From: Isoetes taiwanensis
Taxonomy: Eukaryota; Streptophyta; Lycopodiopsida; Isoetales; Isoetaceae
Direction: 5' to 3'
Assembly: GCA_021234155.1 (NCBI GenBank)
Contig: JAJEKV010000059.1
Coordinates: 7,353,172-7,417,171, forward strand
Length of the DNA stretch: 64,000 bases
Shown here: one piece after another, positions 56,480 to 64,000 of the stretch
How the letters are laid out: the number at the start of each line of letters is the position of its first letter
How positions within the stretch are numbered: the first letter of the stretch is position 1
Program-made: the position numbers and the translations under genes
Notes under the pieces: model-generated
What the model saw: only the letters and a program-made list of their open reading frames with translations
Databases searched by the model: none
Told to the model about the DNA's origin: nothing

Positions 56480-56825
56480 TGTTGGGGTGATCACCACTCA
56501 CCACACTCACCACACTCGTCACCACTCACCACACTTGTCACCACTCACCACACTCATCATATACCGTATATAGAGTGATATACGCGCATGCACGCGTGCA
56601 GGATATTTGCACGTATGCATTGTGGAGCCATTATGAGCAGTATTATCTGAGCAGAGAGAGTCCTGGAGAAGAACAGAGAGACGGTGTATTGAGAGAGAGT
56701 ATTTTCATTGATCTAGCTATGGAGATGATGATTCTTTGTGTTGTGCATTGCCTTGATCTGATAGATTGAGCTTGGATTGTTGGGTTTTTCATCCTTCTTG
56801 CAAGGTTAGAGTTCGTGCTCTAACA
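56480..56825 (+). repeat. 3' LTR of element 2
   Basis: 346 bp, TGTTGGGG...CTCTAACA. It carries one extra CACCACTCACCACACT-type unit compared with the 5' LTR. Confidence 0.95.
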
Positions 56826-59018
56826 CTCATGCCCTCCACGACAGTATCCCGCATCCACATCCTAGGCCAATTGACTACGAGTGTGATGGAAGTGAGCTAC
56901 TTTGGCGCTTCTTGGAGTTCGGGTGGTCTTGGGCCCACGGAACTTGGTCCCTGTGGCAACGCCGACGCTCGAGTCCATTGGCAGAGCCGATTGCGATTCC
57001 GAGAGGGAGGTCGCCCGTCCGGCCCCGTGGCCTTGGGGAGAGGAAATTTGGGGCAAGCAGCCTTCCGGAGGGATTTTAGGGTCCAAGGCCAAGGCCAACA
57101 CCCCAACTCCACTTCAAGACACGGCGCAAGGTCCCGGCCGAACCGACAAGGAGAGGGCCTCCAAACGTAAACCCCCGTGGGTTGCCGTGCTCTAGAAGGG
57201 TTTGCATTTGGGGGCCGAAGTCCCGGTCTGTTGCACTTGGGACCCTGGCCGAAGAAGCAACAGCCGAGAATACGGAGCAAGGGGAACGGACGGGCGGAGT
57301 TTGGGCCCTGTCCTCCTCCCGATGTGGCAAGTAGAAGTTGGGGGCTTTTGCAGTGGCAAGACATTCAGAATTCGCAATTAATGCATTGCACGAAAATAAA
57401 TTCCGATTTTTTGCCATTTGTTTTCCTAAATCTCCACACACGCCCAATTTTCGAATTTTGAGGAGAAGGTCTAGGTCAAAGGGTTAGCATTAGAGCGGTC
57501 GGGGCAGCCCGTTGTGGCAACCGAGCTGACACCCTTCCCAAGTCAAACGAGGCCAGGACCTTGCAGGATCCCTCACAAGAGGGGAGAGTCCAGGACCCCG
57601 TGAGGCGGGATCCAAAAAAGTTCCCGAGGCAGCCCTTCCCTGGCCGCTCCCCGGGCTGACGCTAATGACCACCCTCCCGAGCCCGGTTCCCCTATCCGAC
57701 CCGTTGGATCCTCCGCTCAGAGCCCCCTTCGGGAAGGCCCAAAAGATTCCAGATCGGTCCCGGGAGAAGTTGTCAAACCGGGGCCCCCGATGTCGGCTTT
57801 GTAGAAACCAAGACTGTTTTGTCGTTCGGGCACCCGGGAGGCTCCGGAATGGCAAATCGACCCTGCCAAATCGTCCGGAATTGCGGTTACCCTAGGGAGC
57901 AAGTTACACTGGCCGGTTTTAAAAAGAAGGAAACACTCACGCCTCCACGACAAGATCCCGCATCCACATCCTAGGCCAATTGACTACGAGTGTGATGGAA
58001 GTGAGCTACTTTGGCTTCTTGGAGTTTGGGTGGTCTTCGGCCCACGGAACTTGAACCCCGTGGCAATGTCGACGTTCGAGTCCATTGGCAGAGCGTGATC
58101 GCGATTCGGAAAGGGGAGGTCGCCCGTCCGGCCCCGGGGGCCTTGGGGAGAGGAAATTGGGGCAAGCAGCTTAGGGGGATTTTAGGGTCCGTGCTGCGGT
58201 GTCAACACCCCCACTCCACGCGGAAGTCACGGCCGCAAGGTCCCGCCGAACCGACAAGGAGAGGGCCTCCAAAACGTAAACCCTTTGGGTTGCCGCTCTA
58301 GAAGGGTTTGCGTTTTGGGGGCCGAGCCCGGTCATTGACTTGGGACTGGCCGAAGTAGCAGCCGAGAATACGGAGCAAGGGGAACCGGCGGAGCGGAGTT
58401 TGGGCCCTGTCCTCCTCCGATGTGGCAAGTAGAAGTGGGGGGCTTTGCAAATGGCAAGACATTCATAAATTCGTAATTAATGCATTGCACTAAAATAAAT
58501 TCCGATTTTTGCTAGTTGGATCCCTAATTCATCTTCAGACACGCCTCAATTTTCGGAATTTTCGGAGAAGGTCTAGGTCAAAGGGTTAGATTAGAACGGT
58601 GGGGCAGCCCGTTGCAGGGCAACCGAGCTGGCACCCTTCCCCAAGTCAAACGAGGCCAGGACCTTGCAGGGATCCCTCACAAGAGGGGAGAGTTCGGACC
58701 CCAGGAGGCGGGATCCAAAAAAGTTCCCGAGGCAGCCCTTCCGGCAAAGACTCCCGGGCTGCGCTAATGACCACCCTCCCGGAGCCCGGTTCCCCTATCC
58801 GACCGTTGGATCCTCCGTTCAGGGGCCCCTCTTCGGGAAGGCCCAAAAGATTCCAGATCGGTCCGGGAGAACTTGTCAAACCGCGGGGCGTCCTGATGTC
58901 GGCCTTGTAGAAACCTGACTTTTTTTGTCGTTCGCACCGGGAGGCTTCGAATGGCAAATCGACCCTGCCAAATCGTCCGGAATGGCGAAATTACCCTAGG
59001 GAGCAAGTTACAAGGTCG

Positions 59019-59793
59019 GTTGCTGGAGTTGCTGGAGTTGTCTTCCCTTGAGGAGGAGGATTACTGCTAGAAGAAACATATCGCGCGAAGGTGGTCTTCA
59101 ACTGCTGGACCATTATAGCAAGATAGGGAAGAACACTCAAAAGATAAGAATAACAGCAGGTACTGATGGATCCACTTATAACGTGGATGTAGGGTTAGGG
59201 TTAGGGTTAGGGTTTTTATTTGGCAAAAAAAAAAAAAATTCCTCCCAGGTGGACGCCGTTTAACGACGCCGAGGGTCGACGGTCCGCCCCGCACGCAGTG
59301 AGCCCAACTTTGGCACCCGACACCATGCCACGCAGTGACGCGTGACACGCCAATAAGCAGCAACGCCGCTCAACGACATTTTGGTGGCGCGTCTTGACAC
59401 ACAAGCAGGCCAGCTTTGCACCAGCACCATGCCACGGAGGCCAACATGAAACGTCAGCTTTGTCTGACGTCGTTCAACGACAACGCGGGCGCCGTCTTGA
59501 CACGCTAGGCCGCCGGCTTTGGCAACGCCCATTTCCACGGGGCCAGACGGCGTCCCGCTACCAGAAGACGCCGTTGAGCGACGCCCACCGACGTGTTTTG
59601 ACGCTGCCCGCGCCAGCCTTGGCGCCATACTCATGCCACGCAGCAAATCGACGACGTCGCCGTACGATAAACGTCGTTGAACGACGTCGAAACGACGTTG
59701 TCGTCGTTGAACGACGATGTCGTCGATGTTCGACGACAACCCGTCGTTCTTCGACATCGGGACGTCGTTGAAGGACGACTATCCCTTGTAGTG
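59019..59793. repeat. right subterminal region of the CACTA element with telomere-like repeats
   Basis: The last satellite unit breaks off near 59018. At about 59188-59214 there are TAGGGTTAGGGTTAGGG repeats (telomere-like hexamer). From 59245 to 59790 there are many inverted copies of CGTCGTT-AACGACG, ending in TTGTAGTG at 59793. Confidence 0.8.
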
Positions 59794-59796
59794 GGA

Positions 59797-59841
59797 TATG
59801 GTGAGGCTTGAAGGGCCGAAGGTGTTCTTAGTTTGGGCCAT
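59797..59841 (-). pseudogene. ORF1, first 15 codons with start
   Basis: Minus-strand ATG at 59841 in a good context (ACCATGGC) encodes MAQTKNTFGPSSLTI. It then meets the CACTA right end at the GGA duplication. The next codons are at 31774 downwards, in frame. Upstream (59850-60000) is presumably the 5' leader and promoter of this gene. Confidence 0.72.
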
Positions 59842-59999
59842 GGTTGTAGGCGCTGGCGGATATTGAGGCGAAAAGTAAGGCGCTGGCATTTGGAGATGGC
59901 GCAGGCGCAAGCAAGGTCAAGGTTGAGAGCTGAGGTTCCGGTGGCTATGGCGGGCGATCAGATAGGCGGGAGGAGGCGCACGCGAAATAAAAAAAAAAG

Positions 60000-60478
60000 G
60001 CCCTTAACTTTTAAATTTAAAATCTTTTTTTTTTTTTTTTAAATTTTTTTATACGACGGAAATACGCATTTTATATGGAGCGGCGCAACTTAGGTTATAC
60101 GTGTTTATCTCGCGATTCTGGAGCGACCAAACCCGAGATGCACCGGAGTTTGGTTTGGCCCCTTGCTCGACCTTCTGCTGCCGGGTGACGACCCCTCTAG
60201 GGTATTTGGGCTATGCCCGACGATTGAGCAAAAATCTCGGCGATCCGAGCTATTTGGAGAAAGTTATGGTGATTACAAAACTCATACTTCTGGCTCCACT
60301 TCCTAACCTTAGCCACTCCACTATGGAACACGTCCCTCCACCACTAGGTCATTCTCCCCGTAACTAGGCTAACTAAGATGCTACTTACAGAATTGGGACG
60401 CTCTATCCTAGGAAAATTTACCGTCAACTAACGAGTTAGACTATGGCCAGTGCAACAATTTTGCTTCACCAAAATCAT
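60000..60478 (-). other. internal leader remnant of a third LTR element
   Basis: This lies on the inner side of the primer site at 60479 and has no gag or pol. It is probably the truncated leader of the retroelement whose LTR is at 60493-62025. The left limit of the remnant is unclear; T/A runs at 60020-60050 may mark it. Confidence 0.4.
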
Positions 60479-60491
60479 GGCTCTGATACCA
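60479..60491 (-). promoter_or_regulatory. initiator-Met tRNA primer-binding site
   Basis: On the minus strand this reads TGGTATCAGAGCC, the classic plant primer-binding site complementary to the 3' end of initiator methionine tRNA, one base from the LTR end. Confidence 0.9.
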
Positions 60492-60492
60492 C

Positions 60493-62025
60493 TGTGACGC
60501 TCCCAGAATCTATAGGGTGCTCCCATCGTATAGATACGGGACTTCCCCTCCCATGGCGACTAAATCACCATGGCAAGGCCCTCCGTCATACTCGGACTAC
60601 TTGGGATGGCCAAGTGTCCGGGCGAGGAACACGGAGGTGTCATTCGTCCCACGTCCTCTATGGAAAATCAAGCATACATATACGTTAGCATACAATCATA
60701 ATGCAAATAATATACCATCACGAAGGGTGGCCCATCCATCATCACCACGGTAAAGGTAATACATCCATAATAACATGAAATAACACCATAACGGGGCACT
60801 ACCCCGGGCTCAGACTCCAAGGGATCAACTGACGGCCAAGGCCTCAAGATATCAATAGACGGAAGTATAACATGGCGTTGGCTGGCATAAGACAATGGCT
60901 AGGGTTGTCCACTCCATCCGCCCCTCCTGTGCACACTTTGCAGATAGGTTGAATCATGCTATGACGTGCTTGTAGCCCTCCGGAGATGCAATCCCAAGGA
61001 ATCACCCTTCAGGACTACTCCGGGTTACATCTCCCCGGTCCGATGAGGCAGGTCAGAGAGGCGTCTCCTCCCCGAGTATGACGGATCCCTGGATGTGCTA
61101 GAGAACACGTGCCCCCTCAGTGACCCCCCCCCCATCCGTACTCGACTTACTCTCCTAAATCTAGAGGTCAGCTCACCAACCCGTTCGAGCCCAGGGCGGC
61201 CATATAGGCTCCCACCCCCAGCCCAGAGAGTGTCAGACCCATACTCGGCCCACACACAGTGACCGGCTATAGGCCTAGCACACTATAGAAGTCCTGTAGC
61301 CGCGCTAGGCAAGACCCCACCCCCGATTCACCATCATACTCGTTATCTGGTGCTGAACCACATCATAGCATCCCCAGCCAGGTAGGCTCTGGTGCACAAG
61401 CCGCAATTATTGGGTATTAAGGGATCTAACTAGAGACATCTCTAATCCTATGAAGCTTTTAGGTCACTACCTTTCCCTTAATTCCCCATACACGGAAGAA
61501 GCAGAAAGAACTAATGTAATTACCATCCATGTATTCAGAACAACTCATAAAGAGAATTTAATCATTCCATCTATTCAAAGAAGTGTTAAACCCTATCTAC
61601 TGACTAACCGGTGTCTTGGCTGGAGCCATGGTCACGATAGGCATCCATCTTTCGAAGCTGATAAATAAGTGTTGGCAAAAATAAGTGTAGGCTGCTGGCT
61701 ACTGCTCCTCCTCAATCCCAATTCGAATTTGGGAGAGAAATTGGGGTAGGACCCCTATTCCTTGTCCCAAAATGGCAAGTCCCTCATGGCCAATCGATTT
61801 GGGCCAGGTGGCACCCTCTCATTAGTGATAATTAGTTAATTAGACCATAATGACTTAATTAAGTTAATTAGGCCATTATAACTCATAATTATCCCTTTGG
61901 TTTTATTAACATAGCTAATAAAAACCATTATAGGTGAACCCTCACTTGGACCATTAGGCCCACTTTGTCCCGGTGACGTGTTATGGTATGCCTACGTATA
62001 CCGTATAGATACCTGGAACGTCACA
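60493..62025 (-). repeat. LTR (about 1.53 kb) of a third retroelement
   Basis: The ends are inverted: TGTGACG at 60493 and CGTCACA ending at 62025. The primer site sits directly at the left side, making this the 5' LTR of a minus-strand element whose body is missing. It has no coding capacity. The right-hand flank is CCTGG; the left partner for a target duplication is lost. Confidence 0.78.
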
Positions 62026-63778
62026 CCTGGCATGTAGGTAGAGTCTTTGATACATGTAACGCTACATTTCTTTCTACATATTTGTTAGCTTGTCAACACA
62101 TCACGGCAAACTCAAGACCAAAGAACCAAAGCAAATCTCAACCTCACTCTACTGGCATCATACACCACCACATAATCATTCCATCATATTTTCTTGCACC
62201 AATTTATATCATAAACTTAACTTCATTTGAGATTAGAGAAATTGAGATAAAGTTCAACAGAACCACATGATCATACTCAAAATATCATACTTCAACATAA
62301 TAATATTCAACTGATCAAGAAAGATACTCACAACTTCAAGAACTTTGCCTAGATGTCATCTTCCAAAATTGGGCCTCCCTTCTACACGAATTTTGGCTAT
62401 CTTATACAAAACTGCACTTGAACCTAGCCACCAGATCTAGGCAAATCTCAACCTTAGATCCAAATTCTAACTACCATAAGTTTACTAGATCCTGCCAACT
62501 CAACATCAAATCTAGGCCATCTAAACTCCTTGCAACTACCATGCTCTTCTAGATTCATGATACATCGATCATCAACTTATCAATCATTGAAAATATTTCT
62601 TAAGGACTTTAATACTCCTTCAAGTCCATAGGTTCCACTTCAATACATCATAAATGCTTCCTCCACAATATTTGCACATTTTTTACATTTTCTCCACATT
62701 ACACCCATATTGTTCTCAATTTATGCACACATTTCACCAATTTAAGCACATCATGCAAAAATAGTCAAGATAAAACACACAACAATGTTTCATCATATAA
62801 AATTTCTTTGCAATCATGCATAATATTTAAAGATTATGTGATCATCTATATGCTCTTAGAAGCTCAGAACACAACACTATTGAAGAAGGCATGGTAGATT
62901 CTTGGGATTATAGTATGACGAGATCTTTATCAAGGCTCCTATCATCTCTATTTCATCAGGTTCGCTCTTTGCTTGGGATTTTTTTTGCATCAAATAATAA
63001 TTCTGCATGTCTTGCTTCTTGATATTTCAGGGTGTTCTGAGTATTCCTTTTTATCTGCATATCCGTGTCAGTTTGGCTCTTCAATAAATGCGCTTGATTT
63101 ATTCCTTCTGCTTCAACTATGGCATAGGTGTAAGTGGTAATACTATGGAAGTCAGAATACCATGGAAACATCTCAGGTAATTTGGATTTTGCATTTTTTT
63201 ATTCTACAACCTTGGTTTTCAGATTTGCCTTGCATTCTTGCAGAAGGATTGTGGGGCTACAAGTGCTGATAAAGAGAGTTCACTTTGCCCTGTGCTTCTA
63301 AATTCTGACATGCAAAATAATGCTGGATGACTGGCGCTCAAAGTGATAAGGCTCATGGGCATACATGGTGTGCATTATCCTCCACTGGAAAAGGCTTTAG
63401 CAAGTACATTAGCATTTCTGTCACCTTGGAAGTTGTCCAGAGTTTCTCACATTCTTTCACTTGCAGGAGACCGTTGGAGTAATTTCAACAGCTATCCAAG
63501 TTTTGAAAAGAGGTTGGTTTTCTAAAGAATAAAATTAGAAATTGGCAGGACTCGAGCTTGGAGCTGGGAAGCAAATATTCTTCATAAAGCAGCTAATAGT
63601 TTTCTTTCTATATGCAGGCAGGATTTGATACAGAGAATGTATTTACTCATAATGATTGATTTGAAAATGTGTTAACTGCATGGACATGCTACATGCGATA
63701 GTTCTACTTCCCAATGACAGTCTGTTTCAAGTAATTTGTTGTGCCCTCAGTAGTCATTATCTCCGTTTGTCTAGTATC
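62026..63778. other. AT-rich DNA, possible exon near 63240-63330
   Basis: No firm gene. After CATTCTTGCAG at about 63231-63241 a plus-strand stretch reads KDCGATSADKESSLCPVLLN and ends in TGA at 63330. It may be a terminal exon of a gene, but I recognise no family. The rest shows nothing. Confidence 0.3.
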
Positions 63779-63935
63779 ATCATTACTGCAAAGGTTTTTC
63801 CCTTGAAAACCTTTCGAGGCAAGGGTTTTTTAATCCTAGTAGTAATGATTGTACTAGCCCATTGTATGGGTCCCATGACCTATTGGTCTCCGTGGACGTT
63901 AAAAAGCTATTCTATTCTATTCTATTCTATTCACA
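63779..63935 (+). mobile_element. SINE-like copy with TATTC tail
   Basis: Plus-strand partner of the copy at 4750-4918: ATTACTGCAAAGG, TTTTCCCTTGAAAACC, a T run, TATGGGTCCCATGACC, TGGTCTCCGTGGACG, then (TATTC)n. The tail differs in unit from the other copy (TTATTC), as expected for slippage at a retroposon 3' end. Confidence 0.6.
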
Positions 63936-64000
63936 AGATTAAAAACATGGGTCGGATTTGCAGCAATCAGAGGCTCCTTAACTGCAGGAATCCAAGCCAG

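Larger units (their letters stand above)
49804..56825 (+). mobile_element. Ty3/gypsy LTR retrotransposon (element 2), full length, mutated
   Basis: The 7.0-kb element has two LTRs (49804-50134 and 56480-56825), gag, protease, RT, RNase H and integrase in Ty3/gypsy order on the plus strand. The flanks are CTCAC on the left and CTCAT on the right, a 5-bp target duplication with one change. Other satellite units read ACTCACGCC at this spot, so the element landed inside a satellite unit. Several frameshifts and stops in pol make it inactive. Confidence 0.95.
46935..59018 (+). repeat. satellite-like array, unit about 1.1 kb, about five units, split by element 2
   Basis: The marker GACATTCATAAATTCGTAAT recurs near 46942, 48070, 49237, 57358 and 58457. 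Steps are about 1128, 1167, (8121), 1099 bp. Subtracting the 7-kb retroelement and its duplication from the long step leaves about 1094. Each unit contains in order CATTGCACGAAAATAAATTC, GAGAAGGTCTAGGTCAAAGG, CTCACAAGAGGGGAGAG, CGATGTCGGCCTTGTAGAAA, GGCGAAATTACC, CTAGGCCAATTGACTACG, GAGTCCATTGG, AAGGAGAGGGCCTC and TAGAAGGGTTTGCGTTT. Frames are open in places but shift between units, so no protein is conserved. Confidence 0.9.
31775..59793. mobile_element. 28-kb CACTA (En/Spm-like) element
   Basis: The left end is CACTACAA and the right end TTGTAGTG. Both are flanked by the 3-bp duplication GGA (31772-31774 and 59794-59796), as CACTA transposases produce. Both ends carry dense inverted copies of a CGTCGTT-AACGACG motif (about 31800-32330 and 59250-59790), like CACTA subterminal repeats. 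Taking it out rejoins ORF1 in frame to a start codon with good context. Inside are an unrecognised multi-exon minus-strand gene, an EEP-family gene relic, minisatellites, a 1.1-kb satellite array and a full-size Ty3/gypsy insertion. Only the first 8 bp of the TIRs are identical. Confidence 0.78.

Overview
This window looks like nuclear DNA of a streptophyte: a land plant or a close green algal relative. The evidence is GT-AG introns, plant-type gene families (PITH-domain protein, DNase I-like EEP protein), plant-style Ty3/gypsy elements, CACTA and hAT DNA transposons, and an initiator-Met primer site. I cannot name the species. Most of the 64 kb is nested mobile DNA; only two single-copy-type gene models are convincing. 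No tRNA, rRNA or CRISPR array was found.

Layout, left to right. (1) 1.2-2.9 kb, minus strand: a multi-exon PITH-domain protein gene with possible non-coding 5' exons up to about 4.7 kb. (2) 4.75-4.92 kb: a SINE-like copy; a second copy ends the window at 63.8-63.9 kb. (3) 5.9-9.8 kb: diverged copies of a 1.1-kb repeat family, then a 19-bp minisatellite and an A-rich 65-bp tandem repeat. (4) 9.8-26.8 kb, minus strand: a Ty3/gypsy element (gag, protease, extra RNase H, deleted RT, intact integrase) bounded by about 635-bp direct repeats. Its gag is split by (5) an 8.4-kb terminal-inverted-repeat element (15735-24110). That element carries a DUF7869-type transposase relic and, divergently, an intron-containing ParB-like plus DNA methyltransferase gene. 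Its introns and promoter interval are studded with an 18-bp perfect palindrome at about 41-bp spacing. (6) 26.8-31.8 kb, minus strand: degraded large ORFs of unknown family, one ending in a histone H3 fold. A 1.56-kb hAT-like element carrying an ankyrin gene fragment interrupts that ORF. (7) 31775-59793: a 28-kb CACTA-type element inserted in the same histone-fusion ORF (3-bp duplication; start codon on the far side at 59841). It holds an unrecognised multi-exon minus-strand gene, an EEP-family gene lacking its catalytic middle, several minisatellites and a roughly 1.1-kb satellite array. A second Ty3/gypsy element (49804-56825) is inserted in that array. (8) 60.5-62.0 kb: an LTR of a third retroelement with a Met-type primer site.

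The most interesting item is the 8.4-kb element. It pairs a transposase with a ParB-like/beta-order DNA methyltransferase and many copies of a palindrome in non-coding intervals only. This is compatible with a transposon that encodes its own DNA-modifying or anti-silencing protein and cognate sites, but function is inference. The copy here is frameshifted and presumably dead. The second is the histone H3 fusion protein, whose reading frame is restored exactly if the CACTA and hAT insertions are mentally removed.
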